A model generated the notes under the pieces. It was not told the origin of the DNA and searched no databases. It saw only the letters and a program-made list of their open reading frames with translations. A DNA stretch of 64,000 bases, taken from IMG/VR virus record IMGVR_UViG_3300028298_000005, positions 1-64,000 of that record, one strand, 5' to 3'. The position numbers were made by a program, and so were the translations under genes. Shown piece by piece: positions 1 through 7,516 of the stretch (position 1 is the first letter of the stretch; each line of letters begins with the position of its first letter). This stretch comes from a virus.

Positions 1-513
1 GATGAAATAGTAAAAAAGATTGAGAACAGAGAAGCACCTACAAAAGAAGAAGAGGGAAAAGAGTTTAAGTGGCTGCTTGAAAAACGTGATAAAGTCTATC
101 AGTGGAACGTGTGCAACGAACTTTTTGAAAAAGGCACACTTACCGCGTTGGGGAATAGTGAATATAAAATAGGGAGAAAACTGTTTTATGCTGATAAAGA
201 ATATTACTATCCTTTTAAAGACAGCCTTGACGGAAACGGGAAGGAGCAACACAATTTTACAGGTGTTGAATATTACATAAAGAGTGTTGTGAACAATTGG
301 ACATACGGCGCAGAATGGCTTACAACTATGCAATTAACGCGAGGACAGGCGAAGGATGTTATTTACGGACATATTAGAGCTTTAGAAAAAGCAAACGTTA
401 TTTACAAGAAGAATAATTTAAATACAAAGGCGGTTACACCGATAGAGACGAATGCAGAAAGAGACGCTGCGGATAAAGAGTTGGAAGAATTTTATAAAAT
501 GCACATGGAATAG
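1..513 (+). CDS. Phage protein, C-terminal part (cut by left edge)
   Basis: The frame is open from base 1, so this is the last 170 residues of a gene that begins outside the window; the GTG at 109 is only an internal codon. The visible part is hydrophilic, and residues corresponding to bases 280-400 hold a tryptophan/tyrosine-rich patch followed by a helical stretch. The next gene starts 2 bases after the stop, so it belongs to the tail operon. I do not recognise the family. A structural or tail-assembly role is inferred from position only. Confidence 0.75.
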   Translation, partial: DEIVKKIENREAPTKEEEGKEFKWLLEKRDKVYQWNVCNELFEKGTLTALGNSEYKIGRKLFYADKEYYYPFKDSLDGNGKEQHNFTGVEYYIKSVVNNWTYGAEWLTTMQLTRGQAKDVIYGHIRALEKANVIYKKNNLNTKAVTPIETNAERDAADKELEEFYKMHME

Positions 514-515
514 GA

Positions 516-1367
516 ATGGCAAAACGAAACGGTATTGTTGCAAAAGAGCCGGTGTTATTTGTCGGCAAATTAGTATTTGACCGGAAGCAGATGAATACTT
601 TCTTCCGTGATATGAACGGAGTGCTGCATGATTTATTGAAGATCAGTTTCTCCTCGAGAGAATTTAACAGCGAAGACGGTCAATTGACTTTACCAAAACC
701 GGAGATAATAAAGGAAGATGGAAGCATTGAAGAAACGGGCGATGTATTACTTTATTCATATATAAACGGAAATGAAAACGACATAGTAATTATTTCATCG
801 ATCTACAATATCAAATTAAGCCATGTAGATAAACAGCTACGAATGGGAACGGACGACATTGATGCAATAAGGAAAAGAATTGGAGTAAGGAATAACAAAA
901 AACGCTATTTAGTTATAAACGATGATGGTGCCGGTAATTATTATTTTTATCTAAAGGGGAAAGACAAAAACGGAAATGTTGGAGTAAAAATAACCGGTGA
1001 TGGCGCCAAAAACGGAAATTTTAAGTTTGAATTGAATGGAAAATGTTTACTTAAACAGGTTGACGAAAAAGGGGGATTGATCAGCAAAATATTTTTAGAT
1101 AATACTAAGGAGAATGAGAAAACAGTTATCGAAGATAAGTTTATAAACAAAATTGAGTTGAATAAGGATGGGGTAATACTTGAAACAGCTACCCTAAGAC
1201 TAGGGAAAGATGAAACAGTGGCAAAAATTATGAAAGATTTAATAACCGAGATAAGGGCTATGAGCCAGGGCACCGCAACAGGTGGACCAACTATTAGTCC
1301 GCCGTTTAACGATACAAAGTTTGCGGCTATAGTAAGTAGAATTAGTAAATTTATGGAGAAGCAATGA
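516..1367 (+). CDS. Tail/baseplate operon protein, possibly spike-like
   Basis: 283 residues, tightly packed between its neighbours (2-base gap before, 4-base overlap after). The middle (about residues 120-200) is rich in alternating Gly/Asn/Lys and beta-type sequence (GDGAKNGNFKFELNGKCLL), as in OB-fold or beta-helical spike proteins such as the gpV/gp45 family. The C-terminus has a Gly/Pro/Thr linker (GTATGGPTISPPFNDTKF) like those ending baseplate assembly proteins. Its place just upstream of gp25-like and J-like genes fits a spike or baseplate-assembly protein. This is context-based; no diagnostic motif is visible. Confidence 0.6.
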   Translation: MAKRNGIVAKEPVLFVGKLVFDRKQMNTFFRDMNGVLHDLLKISFSSREFNSEDGQLTLPKPEIIKEDGSIEETGDVLLYSYINGNENDIVIISSIYNIKLSHVDKQLRMGTDDIDAIRKRIGVRNNKKRYLVINDDGAGNYYFYLKGKDKNGNVGVKITGDGAKNGNFKFELNGKCLLKQVDEKGGLISKIFLDNTKENEKTVIEDKFINKIELNKDGVILETATLRLGKDETVAKIMKDLITEIRAMSQGTATGGPTISPPFNDTKFAAIVSRISKFMEKQ

Positions 1368-1606
1368 GTTTAGCAACAGGTACTTTAGAAACTGCAATTA
1401 AAGCTGCTTTTAAAAAGCAACAAAAAGAACAAGATCCAGATAAAGCCGCCGCTGGAATAGCGGGGGATTTATCACTCGCATTTGAAGCTTTTGTAAAAAG
1501 CGGGAAAGTAAAGTTCGCAACGGGCAAAGTCACAGGGACCTCTCCCCCAGGGACTTCTGGAGGCCCAATAACAGCGGGTTCAGCCATAGACGGAGAAATT
1601 GAGTAA
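1364..1606 (+). CDS. Small baseplate-operon protein
   Basis: 80 residues, overlapping the preceding gene by 4 bases (ATGA), which implies translational coupling. The first 45 residues are predicted helical and charged; the tail is a low-complexity Gly/Thr/Ser/Pro stretch ending in an acidic DGEIE. Such short proteins with a Gly-rich tail lie beside baseplate spike genes in many phages. The function is not recognisable. About 88 bases without any evident feature follow before the next gene. Confidence 0.6.
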   Translation: MSLATGTLETAIKAAFKKQQKEQDPDKAAAGIAGDLSLAFEAFVKSGKVKFATGKVTGTSPPGTSGGPITAGSAIDGEIE

Positions 1607-1694
1607 AAATTTAAAATTCAAGCCTAAGATTTTAGAGAAAAAGATTATTTAACGGATGTATTAAACAAAGTATTTGCCCTAAGTATTATTGCCG

Positions 1695-2450
1695 ATGAAA
1701 CTCTACTATAACATACCACAAATGCCTTATATCGTTTTTGAACTTTTAAAGATCAAAATAGATGATTATGTAGACGAGAACTACACCGCCGAGAGCATTA
1801 ATACTCTTTATCTTCAAACTTTCCCCGAGCAATATGATTTTAGGTTAAGAGGCAGAGATGCCATGACGCAAACGGACAGCGAAGTGTTTATTAATAAATA
1901 TGACTATACACCGGAGCGAATAAGTTTTAACGGAACATTCGGAGTTGCGAACCGCGGAATGGTGAGCGGATATAACCGATTAAAACAATTTGAGAAAGAA
2001 ATTATCAGACGAAGTAAAACCGCAAGTTTACCAAATGGAGACGGGGAACGATTTATTTATGTTGTGAACTTTTACGGCTTTGAGTTCGGCAAGTTCGGCA
2101 ACATAAATGTTTCTACGTGGAATACCCGCGGTAATGCAAGAGAGAATTCAGATCTTATAAAATATTCTTTTGAGTTTGATATCATAGGAAAGCTTGTAAA
2201 AACCAATTCAAAAGACCCTTTGTTAATATCTTTGAATGGGGTTTTTGGAGAAGACGGGCTTATTGCCGATGCCTTGGATTACGTTAATAACAACGCGTTA
2301 ATACAAAACGTTTACCAGGGAATGGAATCGATTAAACAAATAGCAAGTTTGCCAATGCAGGGGTTAAGTTTTGTTTCGGATACCATCATAAACGCAGTTA
2401 AGGATGTGGGTAAATTTGTTACTACGGCGCCAACCGGGGGGATATTCTAG
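1695..2450 (+). CDS. Baseplate/tail protein of unknown fold
   Basis: 251 residues from ATG 1695; an in-frame TTG at 1689 would add two residues, and neither start has a strong ribosome site. The protein is mixed alpha/beta with a central aromatic beta-rich part (FIYVVNFYGFEFGKFGN) and a hydrophobic C-terminal third. Its stop overlaps the GTG start of the LysM-gp25 gene by one base. Position between spike-like and gp25-like genes suggests a hub or wedge component. I do not recognise a family with certainty. Confidence 0.65.
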   Translation: MKLYYNIPQMPYIVFELLKIKIDDYVDENYTAESINTLYLQTFPEQYDFRLRGRDAMTQTDSEVFINKYDYTPERISFNGTFGVANRGMVSGYNRLKQFEKEIIRRSKTASLPNGDGERFIYVVNFYGFEFGKFGNINVSTWNTRGNARENSDLIKYSFEFDIIGKLVKTNSKDPLLISLNGVFGEDGLIADALDYVNNNALIQNVYQGMESIKQIASLPMQGLSFVSDTIINAVKDVGKFVTTAPTGGIF

Positions 2451-3247
2451 TGACGACTTACAATAAATATAAAAGCGATCTTGAAACATCTTTGCGGATA
2501 GTAACATATTTGATGGGAAGCGTTGAAGCAAACGCAACAGATGAATTTGACACTATAAATTATAGTGAGATACTATTCAACTTAAATTTGTTACAGCAAC
2601 GTATAAAGTTGTTATTGGGCGCAAGCAAGTTTTTGAAAGTGAGCGAAGAGCAATTCTCTCAAATGTTTGAGGGAAAAGTTAATAGATTGGTTGAAGTTAC
2701 TCACACGGTCACCGGGTATGATACTTTGATGAGTATTGCTAAAAAATACAACACTACCGAAGAAAAGATATTACAGAAGAATAATATTTTAAGCGGACAA
2801 ATGGAAGCCGGGGTGCAGTTGACGGTTGAAATTGAATCGAGCAAAGGTTTAAATAAGATTTACAATGAAATAGCAACTTACGGCAGCCAGCTCGGGATGA
2901 ATGTTTTGGGAACTGATTTACCAAATGAACTTGTAGAGGACGGCATTGGAGATCTGAAAATATTAACAAACGAAGAAACCGTTAGCCAGGGAGTGCAGAA
3001 CAGAATTTATACAAAGGCCGGAGATTATCCGTTGGAGCCAAGTTTTGGGATAGGGCAATTAGCGGGAAGTGAAATAATACCAGCGGATTTGGCAAATGGA
3101 ATGTTAATGCTAAAAGTAGTTGATCAGCTGGAAAATGATTTGAGGATAAGCGAAGTTGAAAGCGTAGAAATTGAGTGGGGCGGGGATGCTATGATAATAA
3201 CCGCAGCAGTAAAAACAATTAATAATAAAATATTAGAGATAAAATAA
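2450..3247 (+). CDS. Baseplate protein: LysM domain fused to gp25/W-like wedge domain
   Basis: 265 residues from GTG 2450, directly on the stop of the previous gene and behind a GGGGG stretch. Residues about 84-127 form a LysM domain (HTVTGYDTLMSIAKKYNTTE then NNILSGQMEAGVQL), a peptidoglycan-binding motif also used in baseplate hubs. Residues about 180-262 match the GPW/gp25 wedge family: start after AGDYPLEPSFGIG, helical ADLANGMLMLKVVDQLENDL, then the VESVEIEW strand. The wedge domain would join the baseplate core; the LysM part may contact the cell wall or the hub. In most myophages these are separate genes, so this is a fusion. It ends the first tail transcription block; a promoter-like motif follows. 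Confidence 0.8.
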   Translation: MTTYNKYKSDLETSLRIVTYLMGSVEANATDEFDTINYSEILFNLNLLQQRIKLLLGASKFLKVSEEQFSQMFEGKVNRLVEVTHTVTGYDTLMSIAKKYNTTEEKILQKNNILSGQMEAGVQLTVEIESSKGLNKIYNEIATYGSQLGMNVLGTDLPNELVEDGIGDLKILTNEETVSQGVQNRIYTKAGDYPLEPSFGIGQLAGSEIIPADLANGMLMLKVVDQLENDLRISEVESVEIEWGGDAMIITAAVKTINNKILEIK

Positions 3248-3256
3248 CGTTGAATA

Positions 3257-3267
3257 GTTAATATATA
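3257..3267 (+). promoter_or_regulatory. GTTAATATATA, variant of the recurrent phage motif
   Basis: GTTAATATATA lies in the 51-base gap before the DGR target gene. It is the most divergent copy of GTTAAYACATR, which recurs in gaps at 30187, 40806, 47177, 52689 and 61034 and on the other strand at 16880. Its recurrence before transcription units suggests a promoter element; this is inference. Confidence 0.4.
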
Positions 3268-3298
3268 AAAGTAGAAATATAATAACGGAGATTAAAAA

Positions 3299-4948
3299 AT
3301 GTCAAAAATAAGTGAATACCCGGAATTAGTAACCCCAACGGATGATGATCTTTTGGTTACGGTAAACGCCGGGGTTACGAAAAAAATAAAACGGGCAAAC
3401 TTTTTAGGGAAGACTTTGAATTACATAGGGATTGCCGGGACCGCCGGATTTGGTGTTGGTATTTGTCCGAATACTTTGCCCGCCGGGATGCTTCCTCTTA
3501 CCGGTTATGATGTGATTGGTAACGATCAATATGGTAACTACCAATACAGCGATGGTAGCATAATGGTTTGGGTACCGAAATTTTATTACAAAGTGTTGCA
3601 TGACGGCTCTACAAACATTAACAAAGTACTTATTGCTTCCGTTTATGACTATCAAGACGAGACAGCGGCCAATACCGCCGGATATGCCTTACACCGCGCT
3701 TTTATTGATGGCGGAGTAATTAAAGACGGCTTCTTTATTGATAAATATAAATGGAGCTTAACTGCTTTTGTTAATGGTAGCGCGGGCATAGCCTCGTCTA
3801 TCAAGAACGGTAATCCAATAACAAGTTCAAGTGAGGCGAATAGAGATGCGAGCAATTTGTATGCAGGTTCTTTCGCTGATTGCATTTCCAATTCCCAAAC
3901 CCCGGCTGAAAATTACGGTGGCGCGTGGGCAGCTGCAAAGAGTAGAGGCGCTAACTTTGCTGTTTGGTCAATGTTCATTCATTCTGCAATTGCATTACTA
4001 AGCCTTGCGCATGGGCAAGCGGCAACCAGCACAACAAATTGCGCTTGGTATTTAACTAACAAAAATTACCCGAAAGGCCATAACAACTACGGCGCTGATA
4101 TTGATGATGCAACTTGCACATTTGCCGTGTGCGATGATGGATATTGGGCGGCACGTAACGAAGCGCGTAAAAATGGAAGCGGAACTCTTTTTGCTAAAAC
4201 AACCCACAACGGGCAAAATTGCGGCGTTGCGGACTTGCAGGGAGATCAATACCAAATAGCGCAAGGGTTGACGGCAATTGTATCAACACTAAATGTTAGC
4301 GGAACAGCAGATGTTGGCGGGACAGCGATAGAAGTTACTACGGATGCAGCGCATGGATTAACTACAAATAATTGGGTTATGCTAACAAGTGTTGGTGGGA
4401 CAACAATATTGAACAGTAAAGTTTGGAAAGTAACGGTAACAGCAGCCGATAAATTTACAGTAGTATCCGGAGGTTTTGTTGCATGGACAAGTGCCGGGAC
4501 GGTTACGAAAGGGAAATTCTATGCACTTAAAGAAAGTGTAGCGATAAAAAATGTAACGGGATCAAATGCCGGAGCAACAGACCATTTTGGGGCAACTGGT
4601 GTTGCTGCATTAATGGAAGAGATCGTTCCTAATTTTGCAAATGGCGGAGGTTTTGATCAAAGATTCGGTAATAGTACAAACCAAGTTTTGCCATTTAATA
4701 CATCTCGTACAAATAACAGTTACAAGTTAGGCGCATTAGGTTTGCCAGACGTAAGCGGTATGAGCACGGGCGGGTCTAATTTATTTGGTTTGGATTATTT
4801 TTACCAATATTTAAGAGACGAACTGTGCCCGATTCTCGGCGGCTATTGGGATGATTCAACGATTGCCGGAGTGTGGATTGTCGCTTTGAGTTACTATCGA
4901 GCTTATTCGGCTGGTTATGTTTCGGGCCGTGCGTGCCTTTATGTTTAG
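3299..4948 (+). CDS. DGR target: variable tail receptor-binding protein (C-type-lectin/FGE-like fold)
   Basis: 549 residues from ATG 3299 behind a GGAG site. Residues 1-40 form a short N-terminal phage adaptor. Residues about 60-320 and 410-549 look like a formylglycine-generating-enzyme/C-type-lectin fold, as in DGR variable proteins. Residues about 320-405 look like an inserted Ig-like domain. The C-terminal 36 residues (514-549) have the DGR variable-region form, with invariant Trp517, AGVW (523-526) and a terminal SGRACLYV framing residues whose codons all end in T or C. The protein should be the host-receptor binder at the fibre tip, and the adjacent Avd-like gene supports this. No template repeat or reverse transcriptase is visible in the window. 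Confidence 0.88.
   Translation: MSKISEYPELVTPTDDDLLVTVNAGVTKKIKRANFLGKTLNYIGIAGTAGFGVGICPNTLPAGMLPLTGYDVIGNDQYGNYQYSDGSIMVWVPKFYYKVLHDGSTNINKVLIASVYDYQDETAANTAGYALHRAFIDGGVIKDGFFIDKYKWSLTAFVNGSAGIASSIKNGNPITSSSEANRDASNLYAGSFADCISNSQTPAENYGGAWAAAKSRGANFAVWSMFIHSAIALLSLAHGQAATSTTNCAWYLTNKNYPKGHNNYGADIDDATCTFAVCDDGYWAARNEARKNGSGTLFAKTTHNGQNCGVADLQGDQYQIAQGLTAIVSTLNVSGTADVGGTAIEVTTDAAHGLTTNNWVMLTSVGGTTILNSKVWKVTVTAADKFTVVSGGFVAWTSAGTVTKGKFYALKESVAIKNVTGSNAGATDHFGATGVAALMEEIVPNFANGGGFDQRFGNSTNQVLPFNTSRTNNSYKLGALGLPDVSGMSTGGSNLFGLDYFYQYLRDELCPILGGYWDDSTIAGVWIVALSYYRAYSAGYVSGRACLYV
4838..4945 (+). other. Putative DGR variable region (VR)
   Basis: This is the last 108 coding bases of the target gene. 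Fourteen candidate variable codons (residues 516, 518, 519, 522, 527, 529, 531-533, 535, 536, 538-540) are all NNT or NNC. That is what adenine mutagenesis of AAT/AAC codons in a template repeat would produce. Interspersed codons for Trp, Gly, Val, Arg and Ser lack this pattern. The 3' end is a GC-richer block (TCGGGCCGTGCGTGC, 4922-4936), where the mutagenic-homing initiation site lies in known DGRs. The template repeat itself was not found. Confidence 0.7.
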
Positions 4949-4995
4949 ATGCTTTAGCGAACGGTAGTGAGCGATAATTAAGAAGAACCAAGGAA

Positions 4996-5352
4996 ATGGC
5001 AGAATATCATTTAATAGTAAAAAAGATTAGAGACATGATTGTTTACAACAACATCATGCTGAAGCAATTTCCGAAACATGAAAAATATTTATTAGCAAAT
5101 AAAATAAGGGAGACCGGATATGACATATTTGAATCCGCCATAACAATCAACAAAAAGTTTCATAAGAAAACCACGTTTTCTGATTTGAACATAAAACACG
5201 AATTGCTAAGGCAATTTGTAAATCTTGCGGCAGAACTAAAATACATAGATCTGCAAAAGCATAGGGTATCTCAAACACACATAGACGAAGTTGGCAAGAT
5301 GATAGGAGCATGGATAAAGAAAGAACTTGGAGACGATGAACAGAAGGGTTGA
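4996..5352 (+). CDS. avd: Avd-like DGR accessory protein (four-helix bundle)
   Basis: 118 residues, 47 bases after the variable gene. It matches the Avd / 23S-rRNA-intervening-sequence protein family: a Lys-rich start, the FPKHEKYLLANKIRETGYD helix near residue 25, a second amphipathic helix (HELLRQFVNLAAELKYID) and the family's closing HIDEVGKMIGAWIKKEL. Avd forms a basic pentamer of four-helix bundles that binds the DGR reverse transcriptase and nucleic acid during mutagenic retrohoming. Its position right after a lectin-like variable gene is the classical DGR order, but the reverse transcriptase that should follow is missing and ordinary baseplate genes come next. Confidence 0.85.
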   Translation: MAEYHLIVKKIRDMIVYNNIMLKQFPKHEKYLLANKIRETGYDIFESAITINKKFHKKTTFSDLNIKHELLRQFVNLAAELKYIDLQKHRVSQTHIDEVGKMIGAWIKKELGDDEQKG

Positions 5353-5379
5353 TTAAAAACAAGAAAAAAGGAGAATATC

Positions 5380-5784
5380 ATGCGATATTTCAAAGCTAAA
5401 AAAGTAGTTACAGAATTTACAACGCTAAGTTTTGGCAGCACAAACCAAGATGATAAGGTCATCCATTACGATGAAATAGACGGATTTGAATATTTGGGAG
5501 TAGAAAGCGTTGATGTTGATGGTTTATCGGTCCAGCAACCAGCAGAAATTGAAGCGGTTGAAATAACCTTTGCAGAGGCAAAACCGATACTTGATAACTG
5601 TCGGATGATGAATGATCTGAACGCAATTATCGAAAAGAAAATAGCGGAAAAATATTCTTTACCAAAAGAGATTAAGATGTTAAAACTCACAAAAACCGAT
5701 CCTGAGCGAGTTACTTATCAACAATATGTTGATAGCTGCAAAACGGGAGTTAATTTACTTAAAGTTGCAAATGGATTGATTTAA
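5380..5784 (+). CDS. Tail-operon protein of unknown function
   Basis: 134 residues with an AAAGGAG ribosome site. The N-terminal half is beta-rich and acidic; residues about 70-134 are helical and Lys-rich. The next start is the last base of its stop codon, so it is coupled to the baseplate J gene. It occupies the place where a DGR reverse transcriptase would be expected but has no reverse-transcriptase motif and is far too short. Role unknown. Confidence 0.65.
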   Translation: MRYFKAKKVVTEFTTLSFGSTNQDDKVIHYDEIDGFEYLGVESVDVDGLSVQQPAEIEAVEITFAEAKPILDNCRMMNDLNAIIEKKIAEKYSLPKEIKMLKLTKTDPERVTYQQYVDSCKTGVNLLKVANGLI

Positions 5785-6932
5785 TGAAAACCCCAAATGA
5801 GATCTTAAAAGATTTAAGTGCTGATTTTATTGCAGGGCAAAGTAAGGTAACTTTCTTAGGACTAGAATCGGTTGCGCGGGGAATATTATCCGCTGTAAAG
5901 AATGTTTTATTTGAGTTGTGGAACGATTTGTTCCAACAAAAGCGGAAAATGTTTCTTGATACTTCCCAAGGAAGTGATCTTGTTGCTTTGGGGGCAAAGT
6001 TGGGATTAACTATAAACGGTGCATCAAAGAGTAGTAATATTCTATTATTTAACGGACCAACGGGCACCGTTATTGTCTCCGGCACCGCCGTAAAAAGCAT
6101 TATAAGCGGTGAACAAGTTGTTACTACAGAAGAAATTATTCTTGGGAAAAGTAATTTGTTGGTTGGAGATGTAATTTCAAATAGTATCGGGAATGCAGTT
6201 CTTGCCGAGAGCAGCAACACCGGCAAAAACACAAAAGTTGGTGTAAATGAATTAACTCAATTAGTTGTACCAATATCCGGAGTTACAGTAACAAATTTAG
6301 TCCCTTCAGTTGGGGGAGAAGATGCTGAAAGCGATGAAGTATTTAGAGAAAGAATAAAAAATTATATAAAAGTGCTTAATCAAGGCACGAAGGGTTTTTA
6401 TTCGGCTTTGGCAAAAACGGCGGAAAGCAGCATTAATAAAGTTTTGGTAAAATCAGATCCGGTGAATATGGGAGTAAAATTATATTTACTTAAAAACTCA
6501 TTTGCGCAATATACAAATACAGAATTGCTTGCGATTGCAGCAAGTGTTTATGATAATCAACGCGCCTGCAGTAATGTAAAATGTTTGAACGTATCTATAA
6601 AATCAATCAGCGTTGTATTTGATTATGAGGGAGATGGGACAACAAGCCAAGACACGGCATTTAGTTTAGCCGCTTCCGGGATAGCAAATTACATTGAATC
6701 GAAAGTGGATTTTGCAGCGACAATCATTTACAACGATATTCTAAACATTATTTTAGATACAACCGGAATAAAGAAATTGGATTTAAGATCATTACTTGTA
6801 AATAATTATCAAGCAGATATTTTATGCACGGAAATTGAAGTGCCAAGATTCACTTATTTTAAAATTACCGATACAACCACTGCTTTGGTTACAATAAAAG
6901 ACTTAAACCAAAAACTGATATTGGCACAATGA
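5784..6932 (+). CDS. Baseplate J-like protein (gp47/JayE family)
   Basis: 382 residues. N-terminal helices are followed by the family core: DTSQGSDLVALGAKLGL (about 54-70), the beta-rich wedge part with GTAVKSIISGEQVVT, then the signature VPSVGGEDAESDEVFRERI near residues 172-190. J-like proteins form the wedge periphery of contractile-tail baseplates. Order after a gp25-like gene and before a gpI-like gene matches P2 and Mu tail operons. It overlaps the next start by 4 bases. This is the strongest evidence that the tail is contractile. Confidence 0.88.
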   Translation: MKTPNEILKDLSADFIAGQSKVTFLGLESVARGILSAVKNVLFELWNDLFQQKRKMFLDTSQGSDLVALGAKLGLTINGASKSSNILLFNGPTGTVIVSGTAVKSIISGEQVVTTEEIILGKSNLLVGDVISNSIGNAVLAESSNTGKNTKVGVNELTQLVVPISGVTVTNLVPSVGGEDAESDEVFRERIKNYIKVLNQGTKGFYSALAKTAESSINKVLVKSDPVNMGVKLYLLKNSFAQYTNTELLAIAASVYDNQRACSNVKCLNVSIKSISVVFDYEGDGTTSQDTAFSLAASGIANYIESKVDFAATIIYNDILNIILDTTGIKKLDLRSLLVNNYQADILCTEIEVPRFTYFKITDTTTALVTIKDLNQKLILAQ

Positions 6933-7516
6933 CAATAGAACGACTAAAAGATAAAGTCATAAAGTTTACTCCAACGTTTGTGAAGATAAACGAAATATTG
7001 ACAGGGTTGTATGTGTCTATTGCAACATCGGTTAGTTATGTCTTAACAGAAATTGAAGGTTTGCCAAACGCAGATTGGACCGGGAAAGGGTTGATAAAGA
7101 ATTGTGAAGAAAGTGGAATTATTAACACAAAACGAAGCGAAGCAAGTCTTAAAACTGATTTAGCAAATAGATTTCCGATTAATCTAAAACGCGGTACTGA
7201 AGATGGAATTATAGATGATGTAAGTAAACTGTTAAATGTTAATAATGCGGTTGATCTTGATATACAGTTTTACAAATTCGACGAAAGCGGGATAATTGTT
7301 GGCAGCACTATTGTTTCAAATGCAAATTCAATTGTAGGGAGCAATAAAATAATTGTTGCCGAATACATCCCCAAAATATTAGATGAAACCGCAAGCCCTA
7401 TTTTGGATGAAGACGCAGGGATGATGGGGCAGGAGGATAAAGAAATATTTAATTTTTACAGAAATGAAATTGAAGAACTAATACCCATTGACACAGAATT
7501 AATTTTGGTAGACTAA
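6929..7516 (+). CDS. Baseplate/tail protein in gpI position
   Basis: 195 residues, overlapping the J-like gene by 4 bases. The N-terminus is helical (YVSIATSVSYVLTEIEGLP); after residue 70 come RFPINLKRGTEDGIIDDV and alternating strands. In P2-like and Mu-like phages the gene after J encodes gpI/gp48, which joins the baseplate to fibres. Position and size agree, but I see no diagnostic motif, so the assignment rests on order. Confidence 0.6.
   Translation: MTIERLKDKVIKFTPTFVKINEILTGLYVSIATSVSYVLTEIEGLPNADWTGKGLIKNCEESGIINTKRSEASLKTDLANRFPINLKRGTEDGIIDDVSKLLNVNNAVDLDIQFYKFDESGIIVGSTIVSNANSIVGSNKIIVAEYIPKILDETASPILDEDAGMMGQEDKEIFNFYRNEIEELIPIDTELILVD

Noticed and set aside
5380-5784. Reverse transcriptase for the DGR
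   Set aside because: 134 residues and no RT motifs; it cannot be the enzyme.
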